Under the pieces are notes generated by a model. The model saw only the letters and a list, made by a program, of their open reading frames with translations. It searched no databases and was not told where the DNA came from. DNA of 64,000 bases from Variovorax sp. PBS-H4 (GTDB lineage: Bacteria; Pseudomonadota; Gammaproteobacteria; Burkholderiales; Burkholderiaceae_C), in NCBI RefSeq assembly GCF_901827205.1, contig NZ_LR594675.1:124001-188000 (forward strand). The letters are read 5' to 3'. Both the position numbers and the translations under genes were made by a program. Shown piece after piece: positions 23,737-31,726 of the stretch. Every line of letters begins with the position of its first letter. Within the stretch, counting starts at the first letter, position 1.

Positions 23737-25059
23737 ATGAGAAGGATCCTGGAGATCGCCGGCTGCACGCTGATCGACGGCACCGGGCGCGCGCCGGTGC
23801 CCGACGCCACGCTGCGCGTCGTCGATGGCCGCATCGCTGCCGTATGGCGCAATGGCGAGCGCCCGGCCGACCAGCAGGGGCCGGCCGAACAGGTGGTCCA
23901 GGCGCGGGGCAAGACCGTGATCCCGGGCCTCATCGACGCGCACTGCCACATCTCCTACGGCGAGGGCAAGACCGCAGAGGAAGTCGACATCTACGGCGGC
24001 CCCGAGTGGGCCGCGGTGCGCGCCGTGTGGAATGCGCAGAAGGTGCTGCAAAGCGGCGTGACGAGCTTCTGCGACCCAGGCTCCACCTGGAACGTGGCGG
24101 TCAGCTGCCGCGACGCCATCAACAACGGGATGTTCGACGGCCCGCGCATCTTCGCGGCCGGGCGGCACATCTGCGCCGACGGCGGTTTCGCGGATTATTT
24201 CCCCAGCTGGCTCGGCATGCCGGTCTCCGCCGAAGGCGTGCTGTGCCCGACCCGCGACGAGATGCGGCAGGAAGTGCGCCGCCAGGTCAAGAACCGGGTG
24301 GACCTCGTCAAGATCAGCGGCGACAGCCAGGCGCAGGACACGCGCCTCGATGCCGGGCCCTGCTTCTCGGACGACGAACTGTCGTGCATCGTCGACACCG
24401 CCCATGCCCTTGGCCGCAAGGTCACCATCCATTCGCGTTACGCGAAGACCGTGGCGGCAGCCGCGCGCGCAGGCGTGGACTGGGTCATTCACGCGTCCTA
24501 CATGGACCCTGCCGACATCGGACTCCTGCTGGACCGGCAGGTGCCCATCTGCGCCACGATGACCTACACGGCCAACATCGTGCAGCACGGGCGCGACGTG
24601 GGCGTCGATCCCAACTACATCGAAGTCAAGAAGCGCGAGCTCGATGCGCTCGTCGAGGTCCACCGCAAGGCCATCGAGGCGGGCGTGCCGATGATGGCCG
24701 GTTCGGAAGCAGGCTTTGCCGTGACCCCCTACGGCCAATGGCATGCGCGCGAGATCGAGCTGATGGTGGAGCTTTTGGGCATGAAGCCGCTCGACGCCAT
24801 CACGGCAGGCACTTTCAACAACGCGAAGGCCTTCGGCTGGGAGCAGGAGGTGGGCAGCCTGCAGCCCGGGCGCTGGGCCGACCTGCTGGTGCTGGACGGC
24901 GACCCGCTGGCCGACATTCGCATGTTGAGCGACCGCAAGCGCATTGCTGCGGTCTACAAGGGCGGCGAACTCGTGCCGCGGGCAGATTCGCTGCCCACCC
25001 GCCGCCGCATGGGCCACGAGCGATCACTCGCGGTTTCGAGCATTCCGCTGAACAGGTGA
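23737..25059 (+). CDS. Imidazolonepropionase-like amidohydrolase
   Basis: A 440-residue amidohydrolase. LIDAHCHIS gives the HxH metal site; VDLVKISGD offers the bridging Lys; IHSRYAK and VIHASYM carry the other His ligands. The late acid motif, usually GTDAG or GSDAG, reads MAGSEAG, with Glu replacing Asp, which could change metal coordination. The N-terminal composite beta-sandwich starts with ILEIAGCTLIDGTGRAP. It follows the previous amidohydrolase by 8 nt, so two hydrolytic steps of one pathway are likely encoded in tandem. Confidence 0.8.
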   Translation: MRRILEIAGCTLIDGTGRAPVPDATLRVVDGRIAAVWRNGERPADQQGPAEQVVQARGKTVIPGLIDAHCHISYGEGKTAEEVDIYGGPEWAAVRAVWNAQKVLQSGVTSFCDPGSTWNVAVSCRDAINNGMFDGPRIFAAGRHICADGGFADYFPSWLGMPVSAEGVLCPTRDEMRQEVRRQVKNRVDLVKISGDSQAQDTRLDAGPCFSDDELSCIVDTAHALGRKVTIHSRYAKTVAAAARAGVDWVIHASYMDPADIGLLLDRQVPICATMTYTANIVQHGRDVGVDPNYIEVKKRELDALVEVHRKAIEAGVPMMAGSEAGFAVTPYGQWHAREIELMVELLGMKPLDAITAGTFNNAKAFGWEQEVGSLQPGRWADLLVLDGDPLADIRMLSDRKRIAAVYKGGELVPRADSLPTRRRMGHERSLAVSSIPLNR

Positions 25060-25064
25060 GTCGA

Positions 25065-26066
25065 ATGGAAGTCATCGAATCAAGCGCCACCCGCGTCGAG
25101 GCAGAAGCCGGCGACTGGCTGGAAGCCACAGTCTGCGAGGCCGTGAGGCTCACGCCCGACACCCTGCTGCTGCGCCTCAGGTCCGCCACTGGCGACCCGC
25201 TGCCGCCTCATGAGCCGGGCGCGCACGTGGCGCTCAGGTGCGGCGAAGGCGTGGTCCGCCACTACTCGCTCACGGGGGCTCGCCAGCATCCGGGCCTGTA
25301 CGAACTGGGCATCAAGCGCGCGGAAAACAGCCAGGGGGGAAGCCAATGGGTGTTCGACCACGTCGCTGTCGGGTCCCGGTTGTTCATCTCGCGGCCACGC
25401 AACCACTTCCCGCTGGTCGAAGGGACGGGGCGGTTCCTGTTCTTCAGCGGGGGCATCGGCGCAACGCCGGTCATCTCCATGCTGTACGACCTGCAGGCCC
25501 GGGGCATCCGGGCGCGCCTGGTGCACATGTGCCGCTCGCGCGAAGACCTGGGCTTCCAGTCGTGGCTGTCGGAACTGGCAGCCTTCCATGACGTGCACCT
25601 CCACTTCGACGCCGACGCGGGACTGTTCGATCTGCAGGCGGAGCTGGGCCGCGCGCATGCCGACGCCCACGTGTACTGCTGCGGCCCGACCGGCATGATG
25701 GATGCGGTGCGCCGGCACGGCGAAGCCGCGGGCCGCGCCGAACGCTTCCACTTCGAGTACTTCGCGCCACCGCAGGTGGAGCGTGACGAAGCGCAGGACG
25801 GCGAGTTCACGGTGGTGCAGGGCAGCACCGGCCGCAGGATCGCGGTGCCCAAGACCAAGACCATGCTGGCGGCCCTGCGCGAGGCCGGTATCGCGATGAA
25901 GAGCGAGTGCGAGTACGGCGTCTGCGGCTGGTGCGCCGTCGGCGTGAAGGAGGGCGTCCCTGCCCACTTCGATTCCTACCTGACCGCCGCGGAGAAGGAG
26001 GCCAACAAGCTGGTCCTTCCCTGCGTGTCGCGTTGCACCAGCGCAAGCATCACGCTCGACATCTAG
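25065..26066 (+). CDS. Phthalate dioxygenase reductase-type oxidoreductase (flavin, NAD and 2Fe-2S domains)
   Basis: A 333-residue three-domain reductase. HYSLTG and ISRPRNHFPL are flavin contacts, FFSGGIGATPVISM is the NAD-binding loop, VYCCGPTGMMDAV is typical of the family, and the C-terminus is a plant-type ferredoxin (CEYGVCGWCAVG plus a later Cys) that carries 2Fe-2S. Such proteins (VanB-like) feed electrons to Rieske oxygenases. No Rieske oxygenase is encoded nearby, so its partner is missing from the window or it serves another oxidase or demethylase. Confidence 0.88.
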   Translation: MEVIESSATRVEAEAGDWLEATVCEAVRLTPDTLLLRLRSATGDPLPPHEPGAHVALRCGEGVVRHYSLTGARQHPGLYELGIKRAENSQGGSQWVFDHVAVGSRLFISRPRNHFPLVEGTGRFLFFSGGIGATPVISMLYDLQARGIRARLVHMCRSREDLGFQSWLSELAAFHDVHLHFDADAGLFDLQAELGRAHADAHVYCCGPTGMMDAVRRHGEAAGRAERFHFEYFAPPQVERDEAQDGEFTVVQGSTGRRIAVPKTKTMLAALREAGIAMKSECEYGVCGWCAVGVKEGVPAHFDSYLTAAEKEANKLVLPCVSRCTSASITLDI

Positions 26067-26096
26067 CGTCATTCACAACCAGAACCAGGAGCTCCC

Positions 26097-26981
26097 TTGA
26101 GACTCGCCACCTTTTCTCTTCGTTCGTCGCCCGAGCGGCAGCTTGTCGGTGTCTTGCGCGGTGACCGCCTGCTCGAAGTCGACGCGCCGTCCATGAAGGC
26201 CTTGCTCGGCCGTGGCCGCGACGCACTGGATGCGCTCGCGAGCCGGGTCGATCGCCTGCCCGGTCCGGGGCATGCCCTCCAGGATGTCCGTTTCCTGCCG
26301 CCCGTTCCCGATGCCGACAAGTTTCTCTGTGTCGGCAAGAACTACCGCACACACCTCGAGGAACTCAAGAGGACGGACCTGATCAAGGAGCTGCCGAGCG
26401 AGCCGACCGGCTTCGTGAAACTCAACGACGCACTCACCGGCCACGACGCCGAGGTGGTGCGCCCCGCCTCGGTCACGCGCCTGGACTACGAACCCGAGAT
26501 GGTCTTCGTCATCGGCAAACCCGCACACGACGTCAAGGCGGACGACGCGATGTCCTATGTGGCGGGCATCACCCTCCTCAACGACCTCACCTGCCGCGAC
26601 ACGCAGAAGCGGGAAGTCGCGTCGGGTTCGCGCTTCTGGACGGCCAAGAACGCGCCGGGCTTCGGTCCGCTGGGGCCGTTCATCATCACGATGGACGAAG
26701 TGCCCGATCCGTATGACATCTGGGTCACCTGCAGCGTGAACGGCGAACAGCGCATGCGCGTCAACACCAGCGAGCAGATCTGGAAGCTGTCGCGGATCAT
26801 CGAGCACTTCTCGCGCCTGGTGCCGCTGGTGCCCGGCGACATGTTTTCCACCGGTGCCCCGGGCGGGGTCGCTGTGGGCAAGGCCAATGCCGAGGACCTG
26901 TTCCTGAAGCCGGGAGACGTCGTCGAATGCGCCTTCGAGGCGCCGGCGATGGTCCTGCGCAACCGCATCGTGGCGCCATGA
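26097..26981 (+). CDS. Fumarylacetoacetate hydrolase-family protein
   Basis: A 294-residue FAH-fold enzyme. VGKNYRTHLEEL, the acid pair in DYEPEMVFVIGKPA and the late block STGAPGGVAVG define the family, which cleaves or hydrates 2-oxo-diacids made from aromatic ring opening. The start is TTG, supported by CCAGGAG six bases upstream and the usual N-terminal length (MRLATFSL). The stop overlaps the ATG of the next gene (ATGA). Likely a lower-pathway step. Confidence 0.85.
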   Translation: MRLATFSLRSSPERQLVGVLRGDRLLEVDAPSMKALLGRGRDALDALASRVDRLPGPGHALQDVRFLPPVPDADKFLCVGKNYRTHLEELKRTDLIKELPSEPTGFVKLNDALTGHDAEVVRPASVTRLDYEPEMVFVIGKPAHDVKADDAMSYVAGITLLNDLTCRDTQKREVASGSRFWTAKNAPGFGPLGPFIITMDEVPDPYDIWVTCSVNGEQRMRVNTSEQIWKLSRIIEHFSRLVPLVPGDMFSTGAPGGVAVGKANAEDLFLKPGDVVECAFEAPAMVLRNRIVAP

Positions 26982-27958
26982 GTGCCGATCGCCACGCGTC
27001 CACCCTTGCTTCGCGCCGGACATTCATCGCTGCGGCGGCGGCGACACTGGGCACCGCATCGTCCCTGGCGCGAGCACAGCAGGGCTTTCCCGCCCGTCCG
27101 GTGACACTGCTCGTGCCCTTTCCTCCAGGGGGCGGTGCCGATACCCTGTCGCGCATTCTGGCAGTGCCGCTCGGAAAGGCCTGGCATCAGTCGGTCGTGG
27201 TCGACAACCGGCCCGGTGCGAGCGGCAAGATCGGCGCCTCCGCCGTGGCCCGCGCACCGGCCGACGGCCACATGCTGCTGATGGCGTCGACCGGTGCGAT
27301 CGACGAGAGCAATTCCACCGCGCTGGCACCCGTGGCGCTCGTGTCTGCATCCCCCTACGTCGCCGTGGTGCATCCGAAGCTCGGAATCGACAACGTCCGG
27401 GACTTGATCGCGCGCGCAAAGGCCGAGCCTGGCAAGCTGGCCTTCGGATCGTCGGGCGAAGGATCAGCGTCCCAGCTCACGGTCGAGCTGTTCAAGCAAA
27501 TGACGGGCACCGACATGTTGCACGTGCCCTATAAAGGCACAGGGCAAGCAGTGACGGACCTGCTGGCCGGCACCATCCAGCTGATGTTTGCACCAGGCCA
27601 GGCGGTGCTGCCTCATGTCGCATCGGGCAAGCTGGTGGCCATTGCCGTCACGAGTCCGCAGCGCGCCCGTGCTGTGCCGACGCTGCCGACCATCGCGGAG
27701 TCGGGGGTGCCGGGCTATGCGGCGTCCGGATGGTTTGGCCTTTTTGCGCCGGCGGCCACGCCCCAGGCCGTCATCCGCCGTGTTGCGGACGACGTGGACG
27801 TGCTGATGCAGCGGTCGGACATCGCCGATGCCATGCTCAAGGTGGGTGCAGAGCCCTCGCGCGGCACTCCGGCGCAGTTCGCCCGCTTTGTCCAGGAGGA
27901 GCTGGCGAAATGGAGTCGCCTGGAAGCCCGGATGGCAGGGAGCCAGAAGTCACGTTGA
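26978..27958 (+). CDS. Bug/TctC-family periplasmic solute receptor (receptor 1) with Tat-like leader
   Basis: A 326-residue TTT receptor. The leader contains twin arginines (SRRTFIAAAAATLG), suggesting Tat export. RPVTLLVPFPPGGGADTLSR and VVVDNRPGASGKIGA are hallmark Bug sequences, as is the PYKGTGQAVTDLLAG ligand loop. No TctA/TctB membrane genes occur in the window. Overlaps the FAH gene by 4 nt. Ligand is probably a carboxylate, unidentified. Confidence 0.9.
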   Translation: MSADRHASTLASRRTFIAAAAATLGTASSLARAQQGFPARPVTLLVPFPPGGGADTLSRILAVPLGKAWHQSVVVDNRPGASGKIGASAVARAPADGHMLLMASTGAIDESNSTALAPVALVSASPYVAVVHPKLGIDNVRDLIARAKAEPGKLAFGSSGEGSASQLTVELFKQMTGTDMLHVPYKGTGQAVTDLLAGTIQLMFAPGQAVLPHVASGKLVAIAVTSPQRARAVPTLPTIAESGVPGYAASGWFGLFAPAATPQAVIRRVADDVDVLMQRSDIADAMLKVGAEPSRGTPAQFARFVQEELAKWSRLEARMAGSQKSR

Positions 27959-28072
27959 AGGCACACGGCACTCATGCACCCGACCCGGAAAAAGCAGAAA
28001 CAACTGGATCGACGGCACAGAGTGGATCGGTTTGTGCTGTCTCACCCATAACGTCACGATGATCGGAACACC

Positions 28073-29041
28073 ATGCAAATCGATTTCACCCGCCGTGCTC
28101 TCCTTGCAATCGGCGCAACGCTGCCCCTGGGCCTCGCGCATGCGCAGGAGGAGGCCATGCTGCGACTGGTCGTCCCCTTCGCCGCCGGTTCCACCATCGA
28201 CGCGCTGGCACGGCTTATTGCCAACAAGCTGCCGGAGGTCTCCAGGCACAAGGTCGTCGTGGTGGACAACCGGCCGGGCGCGGCGGGCATCCTCGGCACG
28301 ACCTACGTCGCCAAGGCCAAGCCGGATGGCAAGACCTTCCTGATCCAGGCGAACGGCCTGACGACGACGCCGGCGGTGCGCAGCGATCTTCCCTACGACC
28401 TGCAGAAGCACCTGGCGCCGCTGACGCTCGTGGGCCTGGCTCCCTATGGACTCGTGGTGCCGGGCGACTCGAAATTCCAGACCCTGGCCGAGATGTTCAG
28501 CGCGGCGCGCGCGTCCAGGCAGCCGATTCCGTTCGGCACCAGCGGTCCGGGCAGCCAGAGCGAGTTCGTCCTCGCCCAGATCGCCAAGGCGGCGAAGGTG
28601 GAGTTCCTCAAGGTGCCGTTCAAGGGGCAGGCCGACATCATGCTGGCGGTCATGGGCGGGCACGTCCAGATGGCCATGATCAACATGCCCTCGGCCGTCA
28701 AGCAGGCGAGCGATCGAAAGGTCAGGATCCTCGCGACCATGACGGACAAGCGGACCCCCTCCACGCCCGACGTGCCGACGCTGACCGAGGCCGGCATTCC
28801 AGGCATCAACGAAAGCGCCTGGTACGGCCTGTTGACCACCGCCGGCACGCCGGCACCGGTGGTGGAGGCGCTGAGCAAGGACCTGCTCAACGTGCTGGGC
28901 CTGCCGGACGTGCGCGCGAAGCTCACGGAGCTCGGCATCGATATCGTGGCGAGCACGCCGGCGCAGTTCAGCGACCGCATCGCCGGCGAGCTCGGCCGCT
29001 ACCAGGCCATCGCCAAGGAAGAGAACATCAAGGCCGAATAG
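28073..29041 (+). CDS. Bug/TctC-family periplasmic solute receptor (receptor 2)
   Basis: A 322-residue receptor with a short Arg-containing leader (FTRRALLAIGATLPLGLAHAQ). LRLVVPFAAGSTIDALAR and VVVDNRPGAAGILGT identify the family; VPFKGQADIMLAVMGG is the ligand loop. It follows receptor 1 after 114 nt with no gene, then precedes an IPNS-like oxygenase by 20 nt. Two receptors in a row suggest uptake of related but different acids. Confidence 0.9.
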   Translation: MQIDFTRRALLAIGATLPLGLAHAQEEAMLRLVVPFAAGSTIDALARLIANKLPEVSRHKVVVVDNRPGAAGILGTTYVAKAKPDGKTFLIQANGLTTTPAVRSDLPYDLQKHLAPLTLVGLAPYGLVVPGDSKFQTLAEMFSAARASRQPIPFGTSGPGSQSEFVLAQIAKAAKVEFLKVPFKGQADIMLAVMGGHVQMAMINMPSAVKQASDRKVRILATMTDKRTPSTPDVPTLTEAGIPGINESAWYGLLTTAGTPAPVVEALSKDLLNVLGLPDVRAKLTELGIDIVASTPAQFSDRIAGELGRYQAIAKEENIKAE

Positions 29042-29061
29042 ACAGGACACTGGAGACCCCC

Positions 29062-30084
29062 ATGAACGCAGTAATCAACGCGAACCGCAACGCCAGCAAG
29101 GTGGCGATCATCGACCTCACGGATCTGCGCAGCCCCGACCTCGCAAGGCGCAAGCGGCTGGGGGAGGAGATCGCGCAAGCCTGCAGCGAGGTCGGCTTCT
29201 TCTACATCGTGAACCATGGCATCCCGAAGGCGAAGGTCGAGCGCATGTTCGAGATCGCAAGGCAGTTCTTCGCCTTGACCGGCGAGCAGAAGCAGCAGCT
29301 CTCGATGGCGAACAACAATTCCTACCGCGGCTACCTGCCGATGAAGACCACCGGCAACGATCCGACGATGAAAGGCCTGCTGCTGGAAGCCTTCCATGCG
29401 TGGCAGGAGCACGCGCCGGGGGACCCCGGCCTGGCGGCAGGAAAGCCGTTGCACGGCGTCAACGTGTGGCCCGCGCAGCTGCCCGGGATGCACGAGGAGG
29501 TGATGGACTACGCGGGCATGGTGACGTTGCTTGCGCGCGACCTGCTCGCCATCGCGGCACTCGGCATCGGCCTGCCGGAGGACACCTTCCTCAGGCACTT
29601 CGAGCAGCCCCTGTCGCTGCTGCGCCTCATCCACTATCCGCCCCAGGAGCCCTCGGAGACCGAAGGCCGCTTCGGCACGCGTCCGCACACCGACAACTGC
29701 GCCTTCACCATCCTGGCCCAGGACGACACCGGCGGCCTGGAGATCATGGGCGAGGAGGGCGAATGGGTGGGCGTGCCGCCGGTCGCGGACAGCTACGTCA
29801 TCAACCTCGGCGAGGTGATGAAGATCTGGACGAACGGGATGTTCATGGCAACGCCGCACCGCGTCATCAATCGCTCGGGCAAGGAGCGCTACTCGATTCC
29901 GTTCTTCATGAATCCGACGCACGATGCGCTGGTCCGCCCACTCCTGGAGGATGCCGGAACAGGCAAGGCGGAGCCGGTGTTCCACACGACCGTCGGCATC
30001 GAGGAGGGGCTCACCAGCAGCGAGATCCTCATGCGCCTGTACAAGAGGATCTGGCCTTCTCTCGACGGCCAGCGGGTCGACTGA
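29062..30084 (+). CDS. Isopenicillin-N-synthase-like 2OG/Fe(II) oxygenase
   Basis: A 340-residue non-haem iron oxygenase. The N-terminal DIOX_N part reads CSEVGFFYIVNHGIP. The iron ligands are in RPHTDNCAFTIL (His, Asp) and TPHRVINRSGKERYSIPFF (distal His, with the Arg-x-Ser pair for the cosubstrate). The family oxidises amino acids, plant hormones and other small acids. It is the fourth 2OG/Fe-type oxygenase in the island. The following hemC-like gene begins 8 nt after its stop. Confidence 0.85.
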   Translation: MNAVINANRNASKVAIIDLTDLRSPDLARRKRLGEEIAQACSEVGFFYIVNHGIPKAKVERMFEIARQFFALTGEQKQQLSMANNNSYRGYLPMKTTGNDPTMKGLLLEAFHAWQEHAPGDPGLAAGKPLHGVNVWPAQLPGMHEEVMDYAGMVTLLARDLLAIAALGIGLPEDTFLRHFEQPLSLLRLIHYPPQEPSETEGRFGTRPHTDNCAFTILAQDDTGGLEIMGEEGEWVGVPPVADSYVINLGEVMKIWTNGMFMATPHRVINRSGKERYSIPFFMNPTHDALVRPLLEDAGTGKAEPVFHTTVGIEEGLTSSEILMRLYKRIWPSLDGQRVD

Positions 30085-30092
30085 ACCCGCTG

Positions 30093-30971
30093 GTGATCGC
30101 CACGCGCAGGAGCCCTCTTGCGCTGTGGCAGGCCGGCGAGGTCCAGCGCAGGCTCCAGGCGGGCGGAAGGTCGGTGCGGCTCTCGCTGGTCACGACGACC
30201 GGCGACCGCATCCTCGACCGCGCCCTCGACAAAGTCGGCGGCAAGGGGCTCTTCCTCAAGGAGATCGAGCAGGCCCTGCTCCAGGGCGATGCCGATCTCG
30301 CGGTTCATTCGCTGAAGGACGTGCCGATGGTGCTGCCGGCGGGCTTCACGCTGGCCGCCGTGTTGGCCCGCGAAGATCCCCGGGACGCGTTGGTCGCGAG
30401 GGACGGGCAAGTGCTCGCCGAGCTGCCCGCGGGCGCGCGTATCGGCACCTCGAGCCTGCGCCGCGCCATGATGCTGCGCCGCATGCGCCCCGATCTGCAG
30501 ATCTCTTTCATCCGGGGCAACGTCGAGGGACGCCTTGCCAGACTGGCGTCCGGTGAGTTCGCCGCCATCGTGCTCGCACTGGCCGGGCTGCGACGCCTGG
30601 GCCTCGAGCAACGCGTCACGGAGGTGTTCGACGTCTCGCGCATGCTGCCTGCCGTCGGGCAGGGTGCGATTGCCATCGAAACCCGCAGCGGCCGATCCGA
30701 TCTGCAGGAGATCCTGGCGCCGATGAACGACCGCGCCACCGAGCTCTGCGTATCCGCGGAGCGGGCCGTGGGACGGCACATGGATGCAGGCTGCTCGCAG
30801 CCCTTCGCCGCCTTCGCGCGCCTGAGTGCCGGCGTCATGCAGCTCGAAGCCGCGCATCAGGGCGCCGGCGATGCGGAGCCGGTGTTCGCCAGTGCCAGCG
30901 CGCCCGTCAGCCAGGTGGAGCAGGCGCTCAGGCTGGGCGAAGAGGTCGCTGCCAGGCTTCGCGAGGCCTGA
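30093..30971 (+). CDS. hemC: Hydroxymethylbilane synthase (porphobilinogen deaminase) paralogue
   Basis: A 292-residue HemC. IATRRSPLALWQA, KVGGKGLFLKEIE, HSLKDVP (catalytic Asp76), GTSSLRRAMML, IRGNVEGRL and the cofactor-holding Cys234 (DAGCSQPF) are all conserved, so it should be able to bind the dipyrromethane cofactor. The start is GTG at 30093 without a good ribosome site; translation may be coupled to the oxygenase upstream. No other haem gene is near. It converges with a nitroreductase. A typical genome has hemC elsewhere, so this is probably an extra copy. Confidence 0.85.
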   Translation: MIATRRSPLALWQAGEVQRRLQAGGRSVRLSLVTTTGDRILDRALDKVGGKGLFLKEIEQALLQGDADLAVHSLKDVPMVLPAGFTLAAVLAREDPRDALVARDGQVLAELPAGARIGTSSLRRAMMLRRMRPDLQISFIRGNVEGRLARLASGEFAAIVLALAGLRRLGLEQRVTEVFDVSRMLPAVGQGAIAIETRSGRSDLQEILAPMNDRATELCVSAERAVGRHMDAGCSQPFAAFARLSAGVMQLEAAHQGAGDAEPVFASASAPVSQVEQALRLGEEVAARLREA

Positions 30972-30988
30972 ACGGCGGACCCCTTCTT

Positions 30989-31579
30989 CTATCGCCAGCG
31001 CACCACGCCGGCGGTGACGGACTGGGGCCGCTTGAACAGCTCGCGCTCGGGGTCCCTGTAGCCGACCTGCAGCACCCCGACCACGCGGCCGCCTTCGATG
31101 CCGGCGGCCTGTTCCACCTCGTCGGAAAGCTGCAGCGGGGACGAGCTCATGGCGCAGGAGAGCTGCATGGAGGTGAGGGCCAGCATCAGGTTCTGCGTGG
31201 CCGCCGCGGTCGCGAACTCCTCTTCGAGCGGGCGCACTCGCGGGTGGCTGGTGTCGGGGACGCACCCGATCACCACCATCACGGGTGCATCGAAAGCACG
31301 GCACCGCGCACGGCCCGGGTGCCAGCCGATGCGCACCGCCGCCTTCTCGTAGGCGGTGGCCAATTCGGCGCGAGCGCTGCCGCGGAACACCGTGAAGCGC
31401 CAGGGCCGCGTGTGGTAGTGGCTGGGCGCAAGCACGGCCAGTTGCAGGGCGCGCTCGAGCAGATGCCGAGGCACGTCCTGGTCCAGGTAGAAATAAACGG
31501 AACGCCGCTGCCGGGCGATGTCTTCGAATGCGCACGACAGGTCGACGCGGCTGGCGGGTTCCTCGAGGTCGATGGTCAT
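30989..31579 (-). CDS. Nitroreductase-family FMN oxidoreductase (copy 2)
   Basis: A 196-residue nitroreductase, paralogous to the copy at 20013: RQRRSVYFYLDQDV and AVLAPSHYHTRPWRF align closely. AAGGA stands seven bases before the ATG. It is divergent from the second TauD-like gene and has its own promoter with an operator of the island consensus. Substrate unknown; repeated pairing with a TauD-like oxygenase suggests a reductive step in the same pathway. Confidence 0.82.
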   Translation of the reverse strand: MTIDLEEPASRVDLSCAFEDIARQRRSVYFYLDQDVPRHLLERALQLAVLAPSHYHTRPWRFTVFRGSARAELATAYEKAAVRIGWHPGRARCRAFDAPVMVVIGCVPDTSHPRVRPLEEEFATAAATQNLMLALTSMQLSCAMSSSPLQLSDEVEQAAGIEGGRVVGVLQVGYRDPERELFKRPQSVTAGVVRWR

Positions 31580-31615
31580 CGGATGTTCCTTGTTCGGCGA
31601 CGGGAGAAGGATTTA

Positions 31616-31645
31616 AGAATACCTTCAAGGTATACCAAAAGTCAA
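31616..31645 (-). promoter_or_regulatory. Promoter with GntR-type operator for nitroreductase copy 2
   Basis: On the minus strand TTGACT (31645-31640) and TATTCT (31621-31616) are spaced by 18 nt. The spacer contains the palindrome core GGTATACC (31629-31636), and a second inverted repeat ATACCTT-c-AAGGTAT (31619-31633) overlaps it and the -10. The transcript would start about 30 nt before the nitroreductase ATG. Confidence 0.7.
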
Positions 31646-31663
31646 GAACGTGCCCGCGAGGCA

Positions 31664-31703
31664 TTGACGTGAATTTGTGTGTGGACCAAAATGGCATACC
31701 ATT
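31664..31703 (+). promoter_or_regulatory. Promoter with GntR-type operator for the second TauD-like gene
   Basis: TTGACG (31664-31669) and CAAAAT (31687-31692) are spaced by 17 nt. The palindrome AATGGCATACCATT (31690-31703) overlaps the end of the -10 and the expected start point, as at the ABC operon promoter. The divergent nitroreductase promoter, with its own site, is about 50 nt away. Confidence 0.68.
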
Positions 31704-31726
31704 AAGGCAGAAAAGAAGGCCGCGCG

